Source: Anthoceros angustus
Lineage: Eukaryota; Streptophyta; Anthocerotopsida; Anthocerotales; Anthocerotaceae
Assembly: GCA_010909165.1 (NCBI GenBank)
Contig: MU008173.1
Location: 62,001 to 126,000, forward strand
Reading direction: 5' to 3'
DNA length: 64,000 nt
Part shown: one piece after another, positions 43,960 to 55,344 of the stretch
Layout of the letters: every line of letters starts with the position of its first letter
Position numbering within the stretch: position 1 is the stretch's first letter
Position numbers and translations under genes: made by a program
Notes under the pieces: model-generated
The model's database searches: none
Told to the model about the DNA's origin: nothing
What the model saw: the letters and a program-made list of their open reading frames with translations, nothing else

Positions 43960-45900
43960 CAAAATGGTGAGGTCTTGGCCATCACATCAAACACCTATGC
44001 CACATACTCCATTTCTCCAATAACCACGCAAGAGGCGTGCACCACTTAGAGGCCCTAGCGGGTTTTGAACATCAAGAAGGAGTGCCATCGCAAGAGGAAG
44101 CTGGAGGATTCTCTGGAGGAACAAAGTGGAGTCTTGTCCATAAAATTTGCAGTGCTAGCGATTTCGTGAAGGATCACTATAGACACGACCACTATCTCAC
44201 ATGGTTGCGATCCAACAAGTGCCGGCAAGTGCCCAACAACGTGCTCAATGCTTCCTACAAAATCGCTACCTTGCAATCTTCGCTTGGGTATACCCGGTGG
44301 GCACTCTGCGATCGGATAGCATGAAGCAGTGCAGTCCGGCCCGAGCCTCCCCGGGTGGGTTAAAGTTCCGTCGCTGCCACGGAGGTGTGGTATCTAGGAT
44401 ACGGTCCGCTCGAGCCTCTAGCCTTCCTCGGTGGGTTGAAGTTCCCGCCACCCCAAGCACGTCATTTAAAACAACATGAGGCTTGCAATCGATGCAAGTT
44501 TGCGAGAGGTCGATGAAAGCGGATAGCGTGATCGCAAGTTGCTATGCTCTCCCGCCTGCTCCTTTCTTGCTTTTCTTGGTTGCGGAGATTAATCGGGTTG
44601 GTATCATCCCCCGCGATGAACAACATATAAGCGATCGATCGGCGTCGATGCTCGTGTGGTGTTTTGTTCAGTCTCGATGTGTTTCGCAGACGTCGCAACC
44701 TTGCAGCGCCAGCCCTAGGCTCTGGGCCGTCGTCTCCGATCGCGGCTCCATCGGCTCGATTCACCGGCCGCCGATTGGCGTGATCACACTTGTACTTTAA
44801 GTACCAACTACTTATATCTCGCTTCTTCTACTGTGTATACATTAGCAAGGTCTGTAATGTACCTCCCCACATCGCGTTGCTAAGCGGTAACTCTACTGCT
44901 CCTCACCGATGCGGTCCACCAACTAAGAGCTTGCTGCGGTGCATTTTCATCTTGAAAACGCCGCGGGGATCAAAACATGGCTGCATTCAAAGAGCGGTGT
45001 ACTGCTGCTGCCGTCTGAAGGAGTTTAGTCCATCCGCAAGGCACTTGGATATGTAGGCTTTCACCACTCACTCAATGCTAGCGCATGGGCGATACCCTCC
45101 GGGATGTATGTACATGTCACCACATCAAGTCTACACGATTCACGATTGTCTGTGCAAGGTCGATCGAGCTAACCATTTCGATCCAAGTTTCCACCAAGTC
45201 GCAAGAGGAGAGCTCGAGTCCGCAGTTTGCTATATATGCCGCCGCTCTCGCTTTCTTGCTTGCGCAAAGAAAACCTCCGCCTTGCCCCAAAAGCTTGCCC
45301 GAATATCGTGGGTCCACATATAGGGAGGTGGGGTGGTGAGCGCAATGGCAAGGACCATGCCCAATGACGACATTACTTGGACAAGGAATGTTCGTCGCAA
45401 GCACCCGACCATGGAGCTGCGATAGAATCGAGCCGAGTTCGTCGTTGCTCGTAATCGAGATATCCTGCGGATGCCTTGCCCTTGCCCCATCCGTCAAAAC
45501 CAAGGGTGGGCGAGAGGTGATCATTCGACATTGCATGCGCTTTTAAGGGAACATGAAGTGATGGTGAGGGGAAGTGATGGTGAGGGAAGAGGAATTGTGT
45601 CCAGTGTAGAAGGTGGGGAAGAGTAATTGCTGGTGTAGAAGGTGAGGGAAGAGTGATGCAGTGTAGAAGGTGGCTTTCACCACCGCAGCGATGCACCGGT
45701 ATGAAGGGGCTCCAATTCGATGAAGTGACAATACATCGAAGACGAGTTCCTCACTTCTCCTCTCACATCGGATGGCGATGACGGAGGATGGCGAGGATCA
45801 TTTCAAGAACTAGCGAGATAGCATTCGCCACGAAGCCTATCTAGAGTCCATGAATGTTGGTGAGGATGATGAGGATCCTTGGCGCAACAAAATAAGAGTA
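43960..45900. other. Unassigned region; one 139-codon ORF
   Basis: A minus-strand ATG at 45536 opens an uninterrupted 139-codon frame to 45117 that I cannot identify. 44330-44460 contains two imperfect copies of a ~50-bp unit ending GGTGGGTTRAAGTTCC. 45555-45680 is a purine-rich run of GTGTAGAAGGTG and GAGGGAAGAG repeats. Nothing else recognised. Confidence 0.35.
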
Positions 45901-45913
45901 GCCGCAGACTAAG

Positions 45914-48396
45914 TTGTGTGAGGGTTCAAGAGAACTGTTTGACTACAACGTTGCACTTGTTGTATATGCAAATGCAATTCAAGGTATCGACGTCTTTATG
46001 AATGCTTTATTTGGATTCTTGGCAACTAGAGCCCTTCCAAGCCCAATAATATGCCAAAAGCGAGGGATGCAGAAGCTGCTACATGTTGGCCAAGACTATG
46101 AGAAAATTGACGTCTGTATTGGAGGCTGCTTTTAGAGGACCTATGGACGGAAGCGTAAAACTTGCGGGAAGTGTGGTGAGTACCGATATGAGAAAGGAAC
46201 AGTGGTGCACGACACGTGGCACGTGGCGTATGTGGTACTTCCGGTGATCCCTAGGTTGCAACGATTATTTAGGTGTCGATCTTGCGTTGAGATGTCTTCA
46301 CATGTTACCAACGAGTACAACAGGAGAATGGCCATATTTTGACTCACGCATGGGCTCGTTGATGCTCGATGGTTTTGGTGACGATCCAAGAAATATTCAC
46401 TTCACACTTGCAACAGACGGTATCTGCCCGTTTGGAATGCGGACCTCTACTCGATCAACTTGGCCAGTTTTGCTCATCAACCAAAATTTTCCTCCTTGGA
46501 TTGCATTCAAGAAACAATATATCATGATGCCAGTATTGATACCAGGGCCTCACAAAGTTGCAAATGCAGATATCTTTCTGGAGCCTATGTATGAAGAGCT
46601 TCGAGAACTTTGGACAGGAGTATTTGTTGTGGATGCATCCCGGGATGTATCGACCCAAGCCGTAATTTCAAGCTGCGTCGCAATTGTGAACACTATCACA
46701 GTTTTATGGGGCTGGAGTTTCTTCTCGGACTACAGTGTGGATATAGAGCTTGTCCAACTTGTTGGTCTCGCATTGATCATCGCAGTCAATGCGTTGCAAA
46801 GAGTATCTATCGGCGGCAGGAAGTTGCTACCATTGCCACATCCGCATAGGTGCATGATGTAGAGGCTTTCATGGTCAGCGAGTTGGGTGAAGTGGGAGAG
46901 AGGCAACTCACCAAGACATCATACAAGAAGTGGCGAATTGGAAGCCGGGGATTGAACTACGGGATCGAAAATGGGGGTAAAACGTAGTTTTGTTGGGTAT
47001 GACATCTTACCTTACGGAGCACTTGGAGAACCCATTTGGTGGGAAGGACGGGATGCATATCATCAAGAATGTGGCGAAGACTTATGGTATACTTTGGTTG
47101 GGCAAAGAGACGACTTGGCAACAAGAGAGGATCTCAGAGAAGGAAACAGCAAGCCGAGCATGTGGCCACAACCAATACCTGGAGACCCAGACCACTATTT
47201 GCTTCCGCAAGCTGCATGGGTTCTCACAAAGGAGAATCTTGAACTCGTTTTGCGGCAGCTGTCGGATATTCGACCTCCGACCGGATTCTGCTCGAATATG
47301 TGCCAGAAGTTCAGGTCAGCAAAGCTTTCAGGATTCAAGTCCCATGATTGGTATGTCCTTATGCTTTATTTCTTATCTATAGCCCTACGTGGCTTCATCG
47401 ATGAGGAGGTGTTCTCGGTTGTTGCCCGGTTGAGCAGCTTATTCAGGTGGTTGACCCAGAAAGAGGTTCTTGTATGTGAAGTGCAGCACATGAAATTAGA
47501 GGCCGTAGAAGTCATGGTGGAAATGGAACGACTTTTTCCAACCAGGTTGTTTGATATACAAATGCACATGATTGTGCATCTTGTTGGAGAGGTGGAAACA
47601 CACGGGCCCATGCATAGTCGTTGGATGTTCCCTATAGAGCGTTATTTGAAAGTGCTTAAAGATCTTTGTCGACAGAAGGCCAGACCAAAGGGCAGCATCG
47701 CTGCTGGATACCTAGCTATGGAGGCCATGTTATATGCCAAGTCCTTTTTGAGGGAAATGTACCCTAGAGCTAATCACTTGCGGTCAATTGCAGATGAAGA
47801 TCACGACATCATGTTCAAGTTCCTATTGGGAAAGGGAAGCCTATAATCTTACAGAAGATGAACATAGGCGCATGCACAAGTACATCTTGATGAATATGAA
47901 AGCCATGGCTCCATACTTGGCTATCCATGTAGGCGAGGTGGAAAATGGTTTAACTCGGGAAAAGGATTTTAGACAATGGTTACGTCGGTCCATCGGCCGA
48001 TGGCGACATGACACCCCAACGGGATATAGCAGCCCTCCAGGCGAGGAGTATCGTGGACTCAAGGCTTATGGCTACCACTATCGTACAGAGGTTGCAGACA
48101 AGCATAGAAAAGTCACACAGGATAGTGGTGTTACGGGGGTTTGGATTGTCGGAGATGATGAGCAAGCACGGCCATTTTATGGTAACATCCAACAAATCAT
48201 CAGCATGAAATGTGGGGAGGAGGATCATTTCATATTTAGGGTGAATTGGTATGAGTGTAAGCCAAGTGGGAGGACTCCATCCCTCAAAGAGGACTTGAGT
48301 GGATTCTCTTTAGTAAACCGCAAGTTGCTCTACAAAGCAGAGATGAGTCGTGGCCCTTTGCATTCCCCGAACATGTCACGCAGTGTTTTTCCATGA
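45914..48396 (+). pseudogene. CACTA (En/Spm) TNP2-type transposase, frame-broken
   Basis: Plus-strand segments follow TNP2 order. YEKIDVCIGGCF and KTCGKCGEYRYEKG, with VIPRLQRLFRC (about 46095-46280), are the N-terminal zinc region, with one TAG. TDGICPFGMRTSTRSTWPVL and NQNFPPWIAFKKQYIMMPVL (46400-46540) form the Transposase_21 core. GFKSHDWYVLMLYFLSIALR, HMIVHLVGEVETHGPMHSRW and MFPIERYLKVLKDLCRQKAR (47330-47690) are a DUF4218-like region. SGVTGVWIVGDDEQARPFYG to FRVNWYECKPSG (48120-48260) is a DUF4216-like region. The 291-codon frame from ATG 46971 is clean; shifts occur near 46290, 46660 and 47840. TNP2 cuts and moves CACTA elements. The catalytic residues were not all verified. Confidence 0.82.
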
Positions 48397-48809
48397 TTCG
48401 CCATTCTCAACGCAGAAGGTTGGAGTCTAGTTGTGGAATGCCCATCCGGTATACAGAATCCCTAAGCAAATAAGAGTAGAGTACACAATGTAGAGGACTG
48501 GAAATCGTGGTTACTTAGGCAGCAACACGACACACTAGAAAGCCGAGCCATCATAGTGTAGAGTCCAGACGATGCACTGTCCTTTTCCTTGAGTTGCCTA
48601 TAGGCCTGGCAGGTTTAGCGGGAGGTAGATGTGTCGATCGGCATGCGAACGAAGATGACACTTAATTTGTTGTTTTCAAACTCATCTATATGTAAAAACA
48701 ACGCCAGGTAAAGCATAATGCATTGTTCTAGCGGTTTGTCTTTGAGTTTCGGGTTGGAGAGACCCGGTTTCAAACCCAGTAACTTCAAACCACCCTTTTG
48801 AGGGTCCTC

Positions 48810-49270
48810 ACCACACTCGGATATGCGAGACCCGTCAGGTCCGGACGGGGATGCGACTTGACGGAGCTGTTCCAGCTAGGGCTAAACGGAACCGTTAGGA
48901 TCGTACGGAGCCGTCAGGGATGAACGGAACCGTTAGGATCGGACGGAGCTGTTCCCGCTAGGGCTGAATGGAACCGTTAGGATCGGACGGAGCCGTCAGG
49001 GCTAAACGGAACGGTTAGGATCGGACGGAGCCGTTGGGACAGGACAGGCTCCTTAGGACCGAACTTGACGGAGCTGTTACTGGGCTGAACGGAACCGTTA
49101 GGATCGGAGCCGTTGGGACGGAAAGGCTCCTTAGGATCGAATGGGACGGGATGGGCTTCTCAACTCTTAACGAGATGGGATGTGCACATTAGGTGGGGGC
49201 AGGGCCGTTGGATTGGACGGCTGCTAAGTTCGACAAGTTATAGCGGACGGGACCCGTTGGGTCCGAATGA
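48810..49270. repeat. Subterminal repeat field of the CACTA element
   Basis: About 460 bp built from GGAACCGTTAGGATCGGACG- and GGAGCCGTYRGG-type units, repeated roughly ten times with variation, a few hundred bases beyond the TNP2 frame. CACTA elements typically carry such short subterminal repeats as transposase-binding sites. No CACTA terminal inverted repeat was found nearby, so the exact end is unknown. Confidence 0.7.
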
Positions 49271-49283
49271 AAAGTTAAGTGTA

Positions 49284-49479
49284 CTCCACTTTACTAAATA
49301 TCAGATTAATTATATACTATATTTATTAAATATAAAATTAATCATTGAGAATTAAAATTATTTGTTAAGAAGTAAAATTACTCCACTGTTTACTAAATAT
49401 CAGATTAATTATATACTATATTTATTAAATATAAAATTAATCATTGAGAATTAAAATTATTTGTTAAGAAGTAAAATTA
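49284..49479. repeat. 97-bp AT-rich tandem duplication
   Basis: CTCCACTTTACTAAATATCA to AAGTAAAATTA occurs at 49284-49380 and again at 49381-49479, with only a 2-nt insertion. It lies directly after the subterminal repeats. Confidence 0.95.
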
Positions 49480-49499
49480 CTCATTAAGAATTCAAATTA

Positions 49500-51200
49500 C
49501 CGTTAAGAATTACCTGCACCTAGCTGCACTAAATCCACACCAAACGAGGTATGGCTCGAACCTAAGAAACAACGACTTTTCCAAACGTTATTTTGGAGCG
49601 TTGTTTTGGATCCTCAAATGTAGTAGTGGTAGGAAAAGGCAAGGGTGGAAGAGGACTATAGGATAGCGAAGGAGGGGTTCTGGAGGCGAAGCGAAGGGCG
49701 GGGTTCCCGGAGGCGAACGAAGGGTGCAGCAACTCCAGCCTGACGTCGCAGAGGAAGGAGGGTGAAGGAAGAGCACGAGGACTGTCCGGTCCAGCAATTG
49801 TTTAGAGCTTCCGTGACCTTGCGGTGCCCGTGAGTCCATGCGGCTTACGCGAATGAAGGTTGCTGCAGAGGAGGCCAGTCGCCGTGGGAGCGGGAGCTGG
49901 GTGGAAGTGAAGGAGGAGGCGGTGGCACTTACCTCGTACCTTTTCGCTTGAGAGTTGAGCATGGTTGTCGCCGCATGCACTAACGGGCTGTTCATTGTGG
50001 CGAGGCAGTGATGGGGACACCCTTGGCAAAGCGGAGAACCTTGTTGGAGATAGGAGGCGTGAAGTGGGTTACCTAGGTTTTTTGCAAGCGATGTAGACTA
50101 GAAGCGGGGCGGGAAGGGAAAGGGAGGAGAGGGGGTTGAGGAACGTAGCTTCTCTTCACTGGGTCGAGTTGGGACGGCGATCACATGATTTGTGTATGTC
50201 AAGTTTTAGCGTCGATGTGCAAGCCATGGTGCGCCAAGTGTGAAGCGGAAACGGGGGTTTGAGTTTGGGGAATGCCTGATTCGGGAATGTTTTGTCCGTC
50301 ACCGGACAGCCGGTGGCTATGAGCCAACGGTCAATGTCATATGGCATGGACTGGAGGGGCGGTTACATGTGAACTACACCATATCGGTTTTCCAATACTT
50401 TATTAGCGAGAAATGTATTCATCAGCATATACTTTGTACCTTGGGGATGTATATCTGAATAATATTATTCCATGTATTTTACATGGATAACCCACAAACC
50501 ACTAAAAGAGCCCGCTAGTGATGCATTCTCGTCCAATTGTGTAACATGACGGTCTACACTTTTCCATATGCCAGTTTGTAAAGGTGGCTTTGGTCGTAAT
50601 GTATCCCAAAAAGTGACACTGATTGAAATAAAGCCTAAATAAATGTTCTAGTCTGTACGTCATAAATTTATAAGGATCTCTACTTTTTCTCCCCGAATGC
50701 CTCTTTTGTTTATCCATGAGACATCAAGGTGTGGAAATATTGCCAATAAATTTCAAGTTTTGATGAAGTAGAATGGGTTTGGGTGTACTGTGCGTTGTAT
50801 TTTTAGCAGCCGTTTCCCACAAACCCTCAAAATCAACGTTCCGAGTTTTCTTAAGTGCAAATTTTGATGAAATATTTGGCCCGTCTCCGGAAAGTGGAGT
50901 GTGTCACTAGCCCTAAGGAGACCTTGTTATCGTATGAATCAGTGCGGCTGAATGTATACACAACCCTATGTGTCCGAGCCAACAAGCTTAAGGTACCAAA
51001 AGGCAAGACAAGTGGACACATGCCCAAGTAACCGGATGACCCAAAAACTTGGCAAAGGCCCGTGGCAAAGAACGTGACCAAGTGTACATGACCGAGGAAG
51101 CCACATGCTCATCCAAAAAGAGGTTGCTCAATACGTAAATCATCCTTGGGCATGGACAAAGGGACGGGGGTGACAACTCGGCCACACATGTGCAAAGCGG
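49500..51200. other. No recognisable gene
   Basis: 49580-50150 is G-rich on the plus strand with no convincing frame. The rest shows no domain, long repeat or RNA gene. Confidence 0.4.
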
Positions 51201-51203
51201 GTG

Positions 51204-51315
51204 AAGCGACCATGTGACCACCAAGTCAAGCAACCATGTGACCACCAAGTCAAGCAACCATGTGACCACGGTCAAGCAACCATGTGCCCAGGTCAAGCAA
51301 CCATGTGACCATAAG
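51204..51315. repeat. Minisatellite of ~24-bp units
   Basis: Five tandem units: AAGCRACCATGTGACCACCAAGTC at 51204-51227 and 51228-51251, then shortened units of 22, 21 and 21 bp to 51315. Related CATGTGACCA words continue scattered to about 51420. Confidence 0.9.
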
Positions 51316-51893
51316 GAATGGGAACTTGTGGTCACCAGTTGCCCCGTGTCGCCGGCCACAATTGTGGCCAATGAGTCCACCAACCATGTGACCACAAGCA
51401 CTACTTGTGGTCACCATGGGTGACACAATGTGGCAAGAGGCCCTGAGACCAATCTTGTGGTCTCGGGCAGTGGCCATCCAGCGGTGAGCACATGGGAAGA
51501 CCACAATAAGTCAATGGCACAGACATCCACAATGGCACAATATACGGTACATCAGCTGCATAAATAGCAACCACCATGTACATCACCCTTGTGCAAAGAG
51601 ACCATCAATCGGCGTTTGCACCAAGCATGCATTCGTCTTCCTTGAATGCCTCACGGACATGAAAGCAAACATCGAACAACCGAATTCTCATAAAAACACC
51701 GAGCGGAGAAAACAATAACGATCCAGTGCAGGCTGAGACATCACTCAAACATCACCAATAGCGGACACATCACCAATCACCACATCACAAACAACATGTC
51801 CACCACAACTACGCAGATAAACCGAAGAATGAAAGATCAACCGAGACATATCAAGGAAGTGAGTGATATGCAGTAGCGTCTTTGGAGCCGTTC

Positions 51894-52529
51894 TCAACCG
51901 TTTTGTGTCCTTTGTGTTTGATGAGGCGCGAAGCAAGCTCCGAGCGCACAATCAGTCCTTGACATACCACAAACAATGTCATTCCGTGTCTTCCTACCTG
52001 CACCACACCATGACCACAGTTCACCACGTTCATGCCCTTGCCGAGAGTTTAGTGCGCGATATAGTTGCCTCCTACTGACTCCTATCTGCCGAGACAGAGA
52101 GGAAACCAGATGGCTTCCATGGATGTCCTCTGTCAGAATGATGTTGAATAGTGTGTTCCTGGCCCTCAGGTGGTCTCCAAATTGCACATCCTTTAGACGT
52201 GTACATGCATCCTTCACATTCTTCAATATCAAGGCTGCAAGGTGGCTATCCTTTGTAGTCTGTGCAATATCTGAACGGTACTCCTTTAGCAATGGCAAGT
52301 GGCCAAAAAGTGCCAAGATGTCCTTCCTGCATGATGATGTGTACGCAGAGGTGAGGGACAAAAAATGTTGCCCAAGTTGGCGAGCTACTCGTTGTTTCGC
52401 ACGGAGAGAGCACTCTCGACTCCCCCTGGAGGCAGCCATAGCCCGATGCTCAGCTCTCCACTTTGGACGCTGCCTGCTGATCACCTTTTGCCCGGCCACC
52501 ACCCTCATGTCTCCTCCCCTCGCGAGCAT
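51894..52529 (-). CDS. Unidentified 211-codon ORF, transposon-like
   Basis: The ATG at 52529 opens an uninterrupted frame with a basic N-terminus and a helix-turn-helix-like segment (SSLSRQIGVSRRQLYRALNS at about 52070-52010). Such a segment is found in N-terminal parts of DUF7869-type proteins; this link is tentative. Upstream minus-strand sequence (52530-53150) has coding-like pieces, including a Lys/Arg-rich stretch (SSRKRGPNKRIANIRLVRVI). Part of a third DUF7869-type element is possible. Confidence 0.35.
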   Translation of the reverse strand: MLARGGDMRVVAGQKVISRQRPKWRAEHRAMAASRGSRECSLRAKQRVARQLGQHFLSLTSAYTSSCRKDILALFGHLPLLKEYRSDIAQTTKDSHLAALILKNVKDACTRLKDVQFGDHLRARNTLFNIILTEDIHGSHLVSSLSRQIGVSRRQLYRALNSRQGHERGELWSWCGAGRKTRNDIVCGMSRTDCALGACFAPHQTQRTQNG

Positions 52530-53561
52530 CTAGCCCTTGTTGTTCATCTTCCTCCTCGATAACCCGCACCAACCGGATGTTTGCGATGCGCTTGTTTGGG
52601 CCTCGCTTCCTCGACGACGCTGTTTCAAATTTATGCTCGCACCGCTTGCCGTGAACGGGCCATGCCACAATACCATCATCGGCATGCTATACGACACCGC
52701 CTCATGACTCAGCACTTTACCAAAAAGGCTTGAGTTAAGAGCGACACAAGCACCCATTAACAAGGCCCCACACGATACACGAATGGCACAGTAGCAGATT
52801 ACCTCCACCGCCAGCATCTGCATCTTGCAGATTACCACCAGACACATCACCCAGCACCGCAAGCTTGAACCGAGCATTACAGTGCCAGCATCAGCAGAAG
52901 CGTAACAGCGCCAACATCCTGTAGCGAACCTAGCATACCGCATCAACCACCAGATCAGATACAGCTCATCATCCACAGGTGCACTAGCATCAACATCCAT
53001 CCGGCCACGCCGAAACCTGGCAGTCTCCTCCACTCCAGTGAGCGGATCTGGCTGAATGCTGGTTTGGTTGCAACATAGTGTGACCGCTGCGGAGAGCAAC
53101 CACGCCAGGTTCTTGGTGTCATCACCCACAAGTTCCTACTCCTTCTCCACATCGGACAAATGACAAGTGCACAAGTTTGCTCATGTCACCGACCTTTGCT
53201 GGAGCGTGAGTCCCCAACCACTGATTTCCTCGGCCTTGGCGGTTTTCAGAGGTTGACTTGTTAATGCCAGAGTTGAGTGGTGGTACGCAACCCGATCCAC
53301 TAGGTAAATAATCCAATTCAAATTCCCGCCATAAATCGACGGGCCATGGCCGGTTCATCACAATTGTGGCTAAACGAACTTTGTGTCTGTGGACAAACCC
53401 GTCCAAGTGAACTCAACATTTGTTTATGTGAAATAGATATTCTAATAATCTATATATTTATATATTAACGCCAAATACAAAACTCTGCTATAAGTCAGAA
53501 AAATTAGATACATCCGGACGAAATGAATTACATATATTTATATGAACATAGAGAGGACAAA

Positions 53562-54227
53562 TTAAGAGTGTTTCGTCCGTTCCTCACTTAAGTGAGCACC
53601 AAAGCATGCTTGTTCCCAGTCATCTGTCAATGCCGGCAATGCGTCCACTTCATAAGGCCTTGAAGTGCACAAAATCCGCAGTTCTGGGTCTCGCTGCCCT
53701 CCATCCAACGTTGCCCACAGGACCCATCCTGCCCTTGCCCTTTGGTTTGTAAGTGCACCGTTGAACCCAAAAACCCAAAGCTTCAGCATAGGCGTCATAG
53801 CACAGTTTCTTCATCCGGCTCCTCTGTTTGTGTCAATAGCCATTCCTGCTGCAGAAGCATAGTGTCCTCAAGCTGGTTCATGTGCCTCCGCAGCTGCACA
53901 GTCTCCTCATACGAGTATGGGGAGGGAATTGGATCTGGATTTCCCACCCTCAATGCTTTGGGCAAGCCAGACTTCTCTCCACCGCCTACCGCGGCCTTTG
54001 TGGTGCTTGCCTTTTGAGTGACCCGGACTTTGTGCCCCTTCCGTTCCACCTCCACCTTGCTCAAGTGGTTGGAAAGCATGTCCCGGCGGAGATCGTATCG
54101 GCGTGGAGGATCTGCAGTCGATTTTGCCTCCTTCTTGCTTTTAGATTTCTTACGCCTCCGCGGCTTCTCAAACAAGTCTCCGTGTTAGGCCACACATCGG
54201 AGGTCCTTCTTCTTCGTCACTCGCCAT
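53562..54227 (-). pseudogene. Unidentified basic protein followed by overlapping ORF
   Basis: The ATG at 54227 gives MASDEEEGPPMCGLTRRLV before a stop. One frame over, a 126-codon open frame (KPRRRKKSKSKKEAKSTADP to ETVL, 54175-53795) continues, so a single-base shift probably splits one ~145-residue Lys/Arg-rich protein. Its stop overlaps the ATG of a 78-codon frame (53798-53562) as ATGA. No family recognised. Confidence 0.35.
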
Positions 54228-55344
54228 CGTCTGCAGCACGCAACATGGGCATCAAACATGCTCAATCTGGATTAGGCAAGCACCAATTCTATTTCGGACA
54301 AGGAATTTCTCACTGTCGTCCTCGGAAAGGATGGAGAGGCTTTGGCGGGGTCTCTCACAAATTTTGGGAAAACCACGTGCCTCGCTTGAATCGCAGACGC
54401 TCCAGCGTTGGAAGAGCTTCGTTCGCCTTGATTTGGCTGGTTGAAGAAGGACTTCAATTGTTCGGGTTTTAAGGCGACAACAAACCCTAATTTCGCGATC
54501 CGTAACAAGCCAGCGCGAGGTCCGAGTTATTGTCCTTATCGACTATGTATGGAGGAACAAGGGTGGAATATGTATATGGTGTGCGTTTGATGTTCTTTTA
54601 ACCCATACCCAACATACGGTTCCACACACCCGGCGTTCGCGATGTCCTTCGCACTATCGATTGCACATCGGTTTGCAAGGTAGTGTGACCAACTACGTGT
54701 TTGTTTATATACGCATGAGCAAGCCCAATATGCAATTGGGTAAGTAAGCGTTTTCATAACGTTCGGATACCCTTTTTTCCAGCCGCCCGCTATTGATGGC
54801 TACCGCCATTCATTTTAACTATGGTAGCTTATGCGGCTGCGGCATAGTAGCATAATAGCACGGGCCCCTCCATTACTTGAAATCTATTTAGGATTTGGCA
54901 ATCAAGTGATTTGTCTCTCAACGGCTTCCCGCCTCCTCTGCGGTCAAGTCATGTACCACACACCACCACCTTTTATCACACTTGTCGCGTAGCCGTCGTA
55001 ACCTTCGAGCTACGAGTCCAACACAATGCTCCAGTTCACACACTCCAAGACGCAGGCGATGTGGGTTATTCTTTGCCTTTCATTCCTTGACCAATACCAA
55101 ACAATTGTCATTGACAAATGTAGATGTGCAGGGTCAAGAAGCGGGCCGAAGATTTGGGCAAAATCAAGATGTTTCAGTTCAAAAGTACGATCCCGTAAGC
55201 AGTGAAAGGCAAGCTGGCCCCTCCGTCTCGCCCGATGCAAAGTCCTTGCCACTCTCGCCACAAAGTATGTATTCTTTGGCCGATAGCTGAGTCGTCGGGT
55301 TGTCGTCTTCGCCCCGTCACTCATTGGCATAGGTTTGTGTTAGT

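Noticed and set aside
44330-44460. tRNA gene
   Set aside because: GGGTTAAAGTTCC words recall a T-arm but no acceptor stem, D-arm or anticodon arm can be drawn; it is just a ~50-bp direct repeat.
51204-51315. CRISPR-like array
   Set aside because: Units are contiguous, with no unique spacers.
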